From the NCBI GenBank assembly GCA_945482615.1, contig CALYRG010000001.1, positions 1 to 64,000 on the forward strand: 64,000 nucleotides of DNA. The letters are read 5' to 3'. The position numbers were made by a program, and so were the translations under genes. Position 1 is the stretch's first letter. Each line of letters begins with the position of its first letter. Positions 55,933 through 64,000 of the stretch are shown here, piece by piece. Origin of the DNA: an uncultured Clostridia bacterium. GTDB lineage: Bacteria; Bacillota; Clostridia; Oscillospirales; Oscillospiraceae. A model generated the notes under the pieces. It ran no database searches, had not been told where the DNA came from, and saw only the letters and a program-made list of their open reading frames with translations.

Positions 55933-57012
55933 ATGACACGAGTTGGATTGCTGACCAGCGGCGGAGACTGCCAGGCGCTGAACGCCACATTGCGGGGTGT
56001 TGCCAAGGGCCTGTACAACCTCTACGGCGACGAGGTGGAGCTGTTTGGCTTCATTGACGGCTACAAGGGCCTGATGTATGAGGATTACCGGAAGATGTCC
56101 CCGGTGGACTTCACCGGTCTTCTCACCCGGGGCGGAACCATCCTGGGCTCCAGCCGCCAGCCCTTCAAGCTTATGCGGGAGCCTGACCCCAACGGTCTTG
56201 ACAAGGTGGAGGCCATGAAGTACACCTACCGCCGGATGCGGCTGGACTGCCTGGTGGTTCTGGGCGGCAATGGCAGCCAGAAAACCGCAAACCTGCTGTC
56301 CCAGGAAGGACTCAATGTCATCGGTCTGCCAAAGACCATTGACAATGACCTGTGGGGCACGGACAATACCTTTGGCTTCCAGAGCGCCGTGGATATCGCC
56401 ACCGATGTCATCGACTGCATCCACACCACCGCCTCCTCCCACAACCGGATCTTCATTGTGGAGATCATGGGCCATAAGACCGGCTGGCTGACCCTGAACG
56501 CCGGTATCGCCGGCGGCGCGGATATCATTCTGATCCCGGAGATTCCCTACAATATCGACTCCATCATTTCCAAGATCAAGCAGCGTGCCGCCCATGGCAA
56601 CGGCTTTACCATCATCGCTGTGGCCGAGGGTGCCGTCTCTCAGGAGGTGGCTGCCATGGACAAGAAGGAGCGGAAAAAGCACCTTGCCAAGCGCAAGGAT
56701 CCCTCCGTCTCCTACGAAATCGCCCGGCTGATCACCGAAGCCACCGGCCGGGAGGTTCGGGTCACCGTGCCCGGCCACATGCAGCGCGGCGGCACGCCCT
56801 GCCCCTATGACCGTGTCCTGTCCTCCCGGCTGGGCGCCACCGCCGCCCAGATGATCCAGCGGGGCGAGTTCGGCGTGATGGTCGCCATCAAGAACCGGGT
56901 CGTCACCTCCGTGCCTCTGGAGGAGGTGGCGGGCAAGCTCAAGCTGGTGGACCCTGCCTCCGATGTCATCGGCGAAGCGAGGCTGCTGGGCATCAGCTTC
57001 GGCGACGACTGA
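55933..57012 (+). CDS. 6-phosphofructokinase family protein
   Basis: GLLTSGGDCQALNA; GLPKTIDNDLWGTDNTFGFQSAV; VEIMGHKTGWL. Confidence 0.93.
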   Translation: MTRVGLLTSGGDCQALNATLRGVAKGLYNLYGDEVELFGFIDGYKGLMYEDYRKMSPVDFTGLLTRGGTILGSSRQPFKLMREPDPNGLDKVEAMKYTYRRMRLDCLVVLGGNGSQKTANLLSQEGLNVIGLPKTIDNDLWGTDNTFGFQSAVDIATDVIDCIHTTASSHNRIFIVEIMGHKTGWLTLNAGIAGGADIILIPEIPYNIDSIISKIKQRAAHGNGFTIIAVAEGAVSQEVAAMDKKERKKHLAKRKDPSVSYEIARLITEATGREVRVTVPGHMQRGGTPCPYDRVLSSRLGATAAQMIQRGEFGVMVAIKNRVVTSVPLEEVAGKLKLVDPASDVIGEARLLGISFGDD

Positions 57013-57037
57013 TCCAAACCTCTCCTGTACATAATTT

Positions 57038-57072
57038 GGCCGCACGGCAGACATTGCATCTGCCGTGCGGCC
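57038..57072. terminator. Strong bidirectional terminator
   Basis: GGCCGCACGGCAGA...TCTGCCGTGCGGCC between convergent genes. Confidence 0.8.
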
Positions 57073-57086
57073 GATATTTTACTGAT

Positions 57087-59363
57087 TTAGGCGTTTGCGA
57101 ACTGGTTGAGGGTGGCGATGAGGCCGTCCAGATCGATGGCGCCGCCGGAGAAGGAGGCCAGGGACTTGATGGGCATGCCGTACATCATGGCTTCCATCAT
57201 CTCCGCGCCGCTTCCCAGAGGGTTGGGCTCGTCGGAGGGCTGGTCGGCGCCAAAGGCCTTGCCCATCTCGGCAACCATCTTGCCGGCCACGGCGGCGGTG
57301 CGGCTGTCCTTCAGCAGCTCACCCAGGGTGGTGGCGCCGGTGATGATCAGGGGCAGCTTCTTGGCGGTGGTGAAGGAGACCTCAGCGGTCAGCTTGATGT
57401 CGTTGCTGGCATGGCCCACCAGAACCTCGTAGGTGCCGGAGGGGGCGTACCAATCGCCCAGGCCCTCGTGATAGAAGGACAGAGCGCGAGCATCGATGAC
57501 CATGGAGGCGGTCTTGGTTTCGCCGGGCTGCAGGCTCAGCTTCTCAAAGCCCTTCAGCTCCTTGATGCAGCGGCCGGGCGTGCCGTTCTTGTCGGCAACA
57601 TACAGCTGCACCACTTCCTTGCCGGCCACCTTGCCGGTGTTGGTCACATCCACGCTGACGGTGACGGTGGTGTCATCGCTCATGGAGGGAGCGGACAGGC
57701 GGAGGTTGCTGTATTCAAAGGTGGTGTAGCTCAGGCCGTGGCCGAAGGCCCAGCGCACAGGCAGCTTCTTGGCCTCGTAGTAGCGGTAGCCCACGTAGAT
57801 GCCCTCGGCATAGTCCACGTTGAAGCCGTCGCCGGGGAAGTTCAGGTAGCTGGGGTTGTCCTCCAGGCGGTAGGGGAAGGACTCGGCCAGACGACCGCTG
57901 GGGTTGGCCTCGCCGTAGAGCAGGCGGTCGGTGGCCTCGCCCACGCCCTGGCCGCCCAGGTACATTTCCAGAACGGCAGCAACGCTGTCGGCCCAGGGGG
58001 CTTCCACGGGAGAGCCGTTGTGCAGCACCACCACGGTGTTGGGCTGAACCTTGGCCACTTCCTCAATGACCCGGTTCTGGCACACAGGCATGGCCATGCT
58101 CTTGCGGTCGTAGCCCTCGGACTCGATGACATCGGGCAGACCCGCAAAGATGACGGCCACATCGGCTTCCTGGGCAGCCTTCACGGCGGCAGCCAGCTCG
58201 GCTTCATCCAGCACATCGCCATCGAAGGGGAAGCCCTTGGTGTAGGTCACGTTCCGGCCCTTGGCCTGGGCGCTCTCCAAAGCGGAGGTCACCTTGCTGC
58301 AGTTGATGTGGCTGGAACCGCCGCCCTGGAACCGGGGCTTGGCAGCATACTCACCGATGTAGGCAATTTTCTTGCCGGCAGACAGGGGCAGGATGCCGTT
58401 GTTCTCCAGCAGGACGCCGCACTCGGTGGCGCAGTCGATGGCCTTGGCATGATCGGCATCCCGGTCAAACCTGGCCTCGGGGTGGCGGTGGTCAATGTAG
58501 GAGAAGGACACCCGCAGGATGTTCTCAACCGCCTTGTCCAGTTCCTTTTCGTCCAGTGTGCCGTTCTTCACAGCCTCCACGATCTTGCGGTCGTTGACGC
58601 CGCCGGAGGCGGGCATCTCCAGATCCAGACCGGCCTGAATGCCCTTGACCCGGTCGGCAACAGCGCCCCAGTCGGTCATGACATAGCCCTGGAAGCCCCA
58701 CTCGTCCCGGAGGATGTCGGTGAGCAGCTTCTTGTTCTCGGAGGCGTAGACGCCGTTGATCTTGTTGTAGGAGCACATCAGAGTCTTGGGCTGGGCCTCC
58801 TTCACGGCCATCTCAAAGCCGGTGAGGTAGATTTCCCGGAAGGCGCGCTCGGACAGGTTGGAGGAGCAGCTCATGCGGTTAAATTCCTGGTTGTTGGCGG
58901 CGTAGTGCTTCATGGAGGTGCCCACGTCCCAGCTCTGGACGCCCTTGATCTCGGCAATGGCCATCCGGCCGGTGAGGTAGGGATCCTCAGAGAAGTACTC
59001 AAAGTTACGGCCGCACAGGGGGGAGCGCTTGATGTTGGCGGCAGGTCCCAGCAGGATGCTGACGTTCTCCGCCTGGCACTCCTCGCCCAGGGTCTTGCCC
59101 ATGCTCTCCAGCATCTTCTCGTCCCAGCTGGATGCGGTGGCACAGGCAGCGGGGAAGCAGACAGCAACGATGCTCTCATTGAGGCCCAGGTGGTCACCCT
59201 CGGAGTCCTGCTTGCGCAGGCCGTGAGGGCCGTCGGACACCATCACATTGGGGATGCCCAGACGCTCCACACTCTTGAGGAACCAGAAGTCCTTGCCGGA
59301 GCACATACCGGCCTTCTCCTCCAGTGTCATCTGAGCCACGATTTCTTTGATGTTGCGGTTCAT
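57087..59363 (-). CDS. GH3 family beta-glucosidase
   Basis: VSDGPHGLRKQ; FVMTDWGA-type GYVMTDWGAVADR; C-terminal fibronectin III-like domain. Confidence 0.96.
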   Translation of the reverse strand: MNRNIKEIVAQMTLEEKAGMCSGKDFWFLKSVERLGIPNVMVSDGPHGLRKQDSEGDHLGLNESIVAVCFPAACATASSWDEKMLESMGKTLGEECQAENVSILLGPAANIKRSPLCGRNFEYFSEDPYLTGRMAIAEIKGVQSWDVGTSMKHYAANNQEFNRMSCSSNLSERAFREIYLTGFEMAVKEAQPKTLMCSYNKINGVYASENKKLLTDILRDEWGFQGYVMTDWGAVADRVKGIQAGLDLEMPASGGVNDRKIVEAVKNGTLDEKELDKAVENILRVSFSYIDHRHPEARFDRDADHAKAIDCATECGVLLENNGILPLSAGKKIAYIGEYAAKPRFQGGGSSHINCSKVTSALESAQAKGRNVTYTKGFPFDGDVLDEAELAAAVKAAQEADVAVIFAGLPDVIESEGYDRKSMAMPVCQNRVIEEVAKVQPNTVVVLHNGSPVEAPWADSVAAVLEMYLGGQGVGEATDRLLYGEANPSGRLAESFPYRLEDNPSYLNFPGDGFNVDYAEGIYVGYRYYEAKKLPVRWAFGHGLSYTTFEYSNLRLSAPSMSDDTTVTVSVDVTNTGKVAGKEVVQLYVADKNGTPGRCIKELKGFEKLSLQPGETKTASMVIDARALSFYHEGLGDWYAPSGTYEVLVGHASNDIKLTAEVSFTTAKKLPLIITGATTLGELLKDSRTAAVAGKMVAEMGKAFGADQPSDEPNPLGSGAEMMEAMMYGMPIKSLASFSGGAIDLDGLIATLNQFANA

Positions 59364-59387
59364 ACAATACCTCCTGCTTATTTCAAA

Positions 59388-60764
59388 TTAATACTTGTTG
59401 ATCATCTGCGCCTCGGCCTCTTCCCGGCTCATTTCGCCGTTGTTGACCTTGGCCATCAGCTGTACGTCATGGTCGTTGAGCTTGTAGAAGTGCAGGATCA
59501 CCAGAGCAATGATGGTGCCGGCCAGAGGCAGAAGCTTGCTGCAGTTCCACATCTTCTGGGCAAAGTCGGCAGCCTGGACAGCACCCTCGCCCTCCACAAA
59601 GCCGATCAGGCCCAGCACCATAGCCCCAAAGGCGGTGACCAGAGCGGACTGCAGCTTGGCGAAGAAGGTCTGTGCGGCGAAGGTGATGCCGGGCAGGGAG
59701 TTGCCGGTCTTATACTGGCCGTACTCACAGCAGTCTGGGGTGAACATGAAGCCCAGCACGGTGGTGAAGCCGGCAGGGATGCAGGCCAGAACGCAGCCCA
59801 GCAGATACACAGGCAGATTCTGATAGCCCATGATCCAGGTGACGGCGATCAACACTGCGGAAGCAGCGGTGGCAAAGTAGTACACCTTGAACTTGTCCAC
59901 CTTCCGGCAGATCAGGGGGACGAACATGCCCAGCAGGATGGAGGGAAGCAATCCCAGAATGCCGGTGATGGACTGGATGGCCTCATTGCCCACGCAGTAG
60001 CGGGCGATGTACAGGCCCCACACGGAGCCCACGTTGGCAGTACCGATAATGAGGAAGGCCACGTAGTACAGCAGCAGATACTTGTTGTGCACCAGGTAGT
60101 TCATCATGTCCTTGATGCCCACGTCCTGATTCTGACCGGCCTCGGGGGCGCAGCGCTCCTTGGCGGTGAAGCAGATGGGAAGCATGGTGATGGCGCCCAC
60201 GATGGACAGCACCAGAACGGTGGAGGTCCAGCCGCCCAGCATGGAGCGGAAGGTAGGGATGATGACCATAACGATCAGCACGGCGATCATGGCGCAGACG
60301 CGGCCGATGGCGTTCATGGAGGTACGCTCACTCTGCACATCGGTGATGGTGGTGACGATACCGAAGATGGGCACATCACACAGGGTATAGGAGGTGTCCC
60401 ACAGCATGTAGGCGATGACGGCCCAGGTAACCTTCACCCAGGGCGCGGCGCCGTTGGGGATAGCGAACATCAGAACGGTGGCAACCGGAATGCCCACCAG
60501 GGAGATGCGCAGCCAGGGCAGGAACTTGCCCTTTTTGAACTGGATCTTGTCCATCAGACCGCCGAACAGAGGGTCGTTGACAGCGTCCCACACCTTCACG
60601 ATCAGGGCGATGACCGCAACTGCCGCCACGGAGATGCCCACGTCGGTGAAGTAGGTGTTCATGTACATGTAAATGAGCATGTAGAAGATGTTCTGGCCCA
60701 GGAAGTACAGGCCGTAGCTGGCCTTCTCCTTCCCGGTGACCATGCCGGTTTTCTGCTTTTGCAT
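59388..60764 (-). CDS. GPH:cation symporter
   Basis: KASYGLYFLGQNIFYMLIYMYMNTYFTDVGI; WDAVNDPLFGGLMD. Confidence 0.93.
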   Translation of the reverse strand: MQKQKTGMVTGKEKASYGLYFLGQNIFYMLIYMYMNTYFTDVGISVAAVAVIALIVKVWDAVNDPLFGGLMDKIQFKKGKFLPWLRISLVGIPVATVLMFAIPNGAAPWVKVTWAVIAYMLWDTSYTLCDVPIFGIVTTITDVQSERTSMNAIGRVCAMIAVLIVMVIIPTFRSMLGGWTSTVLVLSIVGAITMLPICFTAKERCAPEAGQNQDVGIKDMMNYLVHNKYLLLYYVAFLIIGTANVGSVWGLYIARYCVGNEAIQSITGILGLLPSILLGMFVPLICRKVDKFKVYYFATAASAVLIAVTWIMGYQNLPVYLLGCVLACIPAGFTTVLGFMFTPDCCEYGQYKTGNSLPGITFAAQTFFAKLQSALVTAFGAMVLGLIGFVEGEGAVQAADFAQKMWNCSKLLPLAGTIIALVILHFYKLNDHDVQLMAKVNNGEMSREEAEAQMINKY

Positions 60765-60911
60765 TCTTGATTTGCCTCCTGAAATGATTGTTTTTTGATA
60801 GGCACTATTGACATTATAAAAAAGAAAGTTTACAATTTATATATGATTTTCCAGAAAAATATCTTTCTTTTCAGTGGCCTATCCCACAAAAAACAGTGTA
60901 AGGATTTGTGC

Positions 60912-61709
60912 ATGATGACAGCTTCCACTTCTTCCCAGGCCCAGGACCGGCAGATCACCGCTTACGCGGACCAGGTGCTGCGCCGCTACTACGATAATTA
61001 CAACGGCAAGACCAAGGCATCCCTCCGGGACACCAACCGCCGGGCGGGGGAGAAAGCCATGATGGAGCCCATTGTCCGGGGAGATCTGGCGGCGGTTCGC
61101 GCCATGCAGGAACGGATGCTTCACTTCTCCCTGGATCGGGATGTGGGGCAGATGAGCTACAACAGCCTCCAGCAGCTGCGCTATACCGTTGTCAGCTGCA
61201 TCACGCTCTTCTGCCGGGCAGCTCTGGACGGCGGACTCCCGGAGCGGATTTCCTACGGTCTCAGTGACAGTCTGATCCAGACCGTGGATGAGCTGGATGA
61301 TGCCGCCGTAGGGCCTTTTCTGTGCGCAGCCATGCTGATCTTCACTGAGGCAGTACGGCAGAATCGATTTGCAGGCGGACACCCCACCCTGCGGCAGTGC
61401 CATGAGTATATCGCCGCCCACCTGGACGAGCCGATCCGCCTGTCTCAGCTGGCGGAGGCCTGCGGCAGGAACCCCCGATATCTTTCCGACCTTTTTGAAA
61501 AGGAGCTGGGCATCCGCCCCGCCGCCTATATCCGCAAATGCAAGCTGGAGGCAAGCCGCCAGGAGCTGCAATACACCCGGGAGAGCATTGCCACCATTGC
61601 CGACTACTACGCCTTCCCCAGTGCCAGCGCCTACTGCGCCCAGTTTAGGCAGGCCTACGGCATCACCCCCCAGCAATACAGAAAGCAGCCATTTACTTTC
61701 AAACGGTAA
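60912..61709 (+). CDS. AraC family transcriptional regulator
   Basis: LSQLAEACGRNPRYLSDLFEKELGIRPAAYIRKCKLEASRQELQYTRESIATIADYYAFPSASAYCAQFRQAYGITPQQYR. Confidence 0.95.
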   Translation: MMTASTSSQAQDRQITAYADQVLRRYYDNYNGKTKASLRDTNRRAGEKAMMEPIVRGDLAAVRAMQERMLHFSLDRDVGQMSYNSLQQLRYTVVSCITLFCRAALDGGLPERISYGLSDSLIQTVDELDDAAVGPFLCAAMLIFTEAVRQNRFAGGHPTLRQCHEYIAAHLDEPIRLSQLAEACGRNPRYLSDLFEKELGIRPAAYIRKCKLEASRQELQYTRESIATIADYYAFPSASAYCAQFRQAYGITPQQYRKQPFTFKR

Positions 61710-61720
61710 GGAGTATTTCT

Positions 61721-62182
61721 ATGACAGATCACGCAACGAAAGCCGCACAGCTGTTCCTGTCCGGCTGTAACTGTTCCCAGGCCGTGGTGGTGGCCTTCTG
61801 CGATGAAACCGGACTGGAGGAGGACTTTGCCAAAAGGCTCTCCTCCTCCTTTGGCGGCGGCATGGGCCGGATGCGGGAGGTCTGCGGCGCAGTCAGCGGT
61901 ATGCTGATGGTGCTGGGCCTGCTGTACGGCTATACCGACCCCGGGGAGGGGGACTGTGTCAAGCGGGAGCATTACAAGGCAGTGCAGTCTCTGGCCGCAC
62001 AGTTCCGGGAAGAAACCGGCTCCATCATTTGCCGGGAGATTCTGAAGAATCCTCCCGCCGATCCCAATCCCACCCCCCGGACTGCGGCGTTCTACCAAAA
62101 ACGCCCCTGCACCCGAATGGTGATGACCGCCGCCCGGATTCTGGATGCCTATATTGCGGAGCATCCCCGGGAAAATCAATAA
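61721..62182 (+). CDS. C_GCAxxG_C_C family redox protein
   Basis: GCNCSQAVVVAFCDETGL; SSFGGGMGRMREVCGAVSGMLMVLGLLYG. Confidence 0.9.
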   Translation: MTDHATKAAQLFLSGCNCSQAVVVAFCDETGLEEDFAKRLSSSFGGGMGRMREVCGAVSGMLMVLGLLYGYTDPGEGDCVKREHYKAVQSLAAQFREETGSIICREILKNPPADPNPTPRTAAFYQKRPCTRMVMTAARILDAYIAEHPRENQ

Positions 62183-62230
62183 TGTGCTTATCGGCGTAAG
62201 TCAGCAATATGGTGCTTTCGCCAATCCCTT

Positions 62231-62274
62231 GGCTCCACCTTTGGGGGAGCTGTCAGCTTCGCTGACTGAGGGGG
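62231..62274. repeat. REP/BIME-like intergenic repeat common in Oscillospiraceae-type genomes
   Basis: GGCTCCACCTTTGGGGGAGCTGTCAGCTTCGCTGACTGAGGGGG with two internal stem-loops. Confidence 0.65.
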
Positions 62275-62348
62275 TATCCTCTAAACTTTCAACTTTCAAT
62301 CTTCAACTACTCACCTGAGTCAATCCGATACGCATTCATAAAAACAGA

Positions 62349-62387
62349 CCGGCCACGAAACGAGTTGTCTCCGGCGACTCGCCGGTT
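62349..62387. repeat. 39-bp direct repeat, copy 1
   Basis: CCGGCCACGAAACGAGTTGTCTCCGGCGACTCGCCGGTT, ends in CCGGCG-ACT-CGCCGG hairpin. Confidence 0.75.
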
Positions 62388-62454
62388 TTCGCCGCCCAAC
62401 CTTTTTGTGCTGCTTCGTTACCAAGCCGACCACCCAGGAGTCCCGGTTGACACA

Positions 62455-62493
62455 CCGGCCTCGTAACGAATTGTCCCCGGCGACTCGCCGGTT
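62455..62493. repeat. 39-bp direct repeat, copy 2
   Basis: CCGGCCTCGTAACGAATTGTCCCCGGCGACTCGCCGGTT, near-identical to 62349-62387. Confidence 0.75.
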
Positions 62494-62602
62494 AACAGAT
62501 TGTTTTCATACTTTCCTCTTGTTTTGCGGCGGAAAATAGAGTATAATGTTCGTCGTCAACGAGAAATGATGCATCAATCCTGCTGCGAAAGGAGGCGGAG
62601 CC

Positions 62603-63940
62603 ATGGCCCTTCGGGATGAAGATATGGATAAGCGGAGAGAAAAGCGGGAAGCCATGCGCCGCAAGCAGCGCTCCGCTGCCCGGCGGATGCGTCTGACCCT
62701 GCTGGTCGCTCTGGTCATTCTGGGCCTGTGCGGCTACGGCATCTGGCAGCTGACCCAGAACGGAGAAGATGTCCAGGCCGCCGCCCCTACCCAGGCGACC
62801 CATCCTCCCACGGAGGCCACCGAGCCAACCCAGCGCAGCCCCCTGACCACCATCCACCTCCGGGCTGCCGGTGACCTGAATGTCACCGACAGCGTCGTCT
62901 CCTCCGGCATAGCCGTCAATGGCTATGATTTCAGCGGCGTTTTCAAGGACGTATCCTCCGTTCTGTCCGGCGCGGATCTGACCTTTATGAACTTTGAGGG
63001 CAATGCCTGCGGCGAGCCCTACGGCTCAGAGACCTCCTCCGCCCCCGTCCGTCTGCTGGATGACCTTCGGGCCTGCGGCGTGGATTTGCTGCAGGTAGCC
63101 AACTCCTGCGCCATCAACAACGGCATCAACGGTCTCACCGCCACCCTCAACAGCATCCGCTCCGCGGGCATTGAGCCGCTGGGTGCCTACGCCTCCTCCC
63201 GGGAGTATCAGGCTTCCAAGGGCTACACCATCGTGGAGGTCAAGGGCGTCAAGATTGCCTTTGTGGCCTTCACCAAGGGTCTCGGGGGCCGGGGTATGCC
63301 CGCCGGCAGCGAGAATCTGGTGAACCTTCTGTACGTGGACTACGATAACCTGTATCAGGAGATTGACAAGGACACCATCGAAACCGTGCTGAAAAACGTC
63401 CAGGCAGAGCGGCCTGATCTTACCGTCGCCCTGCTCCACTGGGGCAGCGAGTACAATGACGACATCAGCAAGACTCAGAAGTCCATCGCCAATCTGATGC
63501 TCAAGCGGGGCGTGGACGTGATTATCGGCACCCACCCCCATACCCTCCAGCCCATTGTGTTCGATCAGGCTGCCGGAACGCTGGTTGCCTACTCTCTGGG
63601 CGACTTCTTCGGCGATGCCGTCCGGGGCGCCACCAACTACTCCATCGTGCTGGATATTGAAGTCACCAAGGACACCACCACCGGTAAGACCCGGGTGACG
63701 GACTACAGCTACATTCCGATTTACACCGTCACGGAATCGGAGTGCCCGGATCAGAAGCGCCGGGTGGTGCGCATCCAAGGCGCCATGAAGGGCTACGGCC
63801 TGTATGATCCCACCGGAGAGAACACCTCCTACCCGGGCCGGTACCTGGACAGCATCACCCTGCAATGCTATGAAGGCATGAAATACGCCCTCCAGCGTAT
63901 CGAAGAGCGAATCGTCATGCCGGAGGAAAAGAGCAGCTGA
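62603..63940 (+). CDS. CapA family (poly-gamma-glutamate synthesis-like) metallophosphatase-fold protein
   Basis: AAGDLNVTDS; MNFEGNACGE; LHWGSEYND; VDVIIGTHPHTLQPI. Confidence 0.93.
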   Translation: MALRDEDMDKRREKREAMRRKQRSAARRMRLTLLVALVILGLCGYGIWQLTQNGEDVQAAAPTQATHPPTEATEPTQRSPLTTIHLRAAGDLNVTDSVVSSGIAVNGYDFSGVFKDVSSVLSGADLTFMNFEGNACGEPYGSETSSAPVRLLDDLRACGVDLLQVANSCAINNGINGLTATLNSIRSAGIEPLGAYASSREYQASKGYTIVEVKGVKIAFVAFTKGLGGRGMPAGSENLVNLLYVDYDNLYQEIDKDTIETVLKNVQAERPDLTVALLHWGSEYNDDISKTQKSIANLMLKRGVDVIIGTHPHTLQPIVFDQAAGTLVAYSLGDFFGDAVRGATNYSIVLDIEVTKDTTTGKTRVTDYSYIPIYTVTESECPDQKRRVVRIQGAMKGYGLYDPTGENTSYPGRYLDSITLQCYEGMKYALQRIEERIVMPEEKSS

Positions 63941-64000
63941 TACAGCCATTCGGGGGCATACCGCCCCCGATTCTTTTCGCTTCTATGACCGTATTGATTA

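Noticed and set aside
53796-56018. 740-aa minus-strand ORF
   Set aside because: Antisense to ppk1 and the start of PFK; composition is a codon-bias artefact.
57036-60770. 1244-aa plus-strand ORF
   Set aside because: Antisense to two well-recognised genes (GH3 beta-glucosidase and GPH symporter). Its Gly/His/Val/Gln-rich translation is typical of a high-GC antisense frame without stops.
62349-62493. CRISPR array
   Set aside because: Only two repeat copies with one spacer-like interval, a strong internal hairpin, and no cas genes in the window.

Overview
GC-rich chromosomal window from a spore-forming Clostridia/Oscillospiraceae-like Firmicute; taxonomy is inferred from sigK and gene content. 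Most of it is ordinary core and metabolic DNA: amino-acid ABC transporters, AzlCD, MntP, an MBOAT/DHHW cluster, MATE and MFS transporters, psuK/psuG, tRNA-Gln and tRNA-Lys, ppk1, PFK, two AraC/GPH-symporter sugar loci, c-di-GMP enzymes and CapA. The most unusual part is about 30.3-40.1 kb. A roughly 9.5-kb insertion sits inside sigK and is bounded by a perfect 237-bp direct repeat (30345-30581 = 39856-40092). That repeat covers the first 63 sigK codons plus upstream DNA, so one full-length sigK is kept and a 66-codon stub is left at the other end. The insertion carries a tightly coupled four-gene operon: a methyltransferase piece with motif-I-like sequence; a GIY-YIG-like/SF2 helicase/NPPY methyltransferase fusion; a PD-(D/E)XK-like (Cap4/DUF4297-like) protein; and a Rad50/SMC-like ATPase. 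TnpV-like and DUF6809-like genes are also present, but no recombinase was recognised. This is a candidate composite anti-phage cassette that targets sigK without needing excision to keep the gene intact. Other notable items are a decayed MerR-promoter/ABC-transporter locus at 22.1-22.9 kb and an HD-GYP/GH3/ICMT-like/DegV operon at 40.3-45.9 kb. All family calls come from reading motifs by eye; no database search was run.
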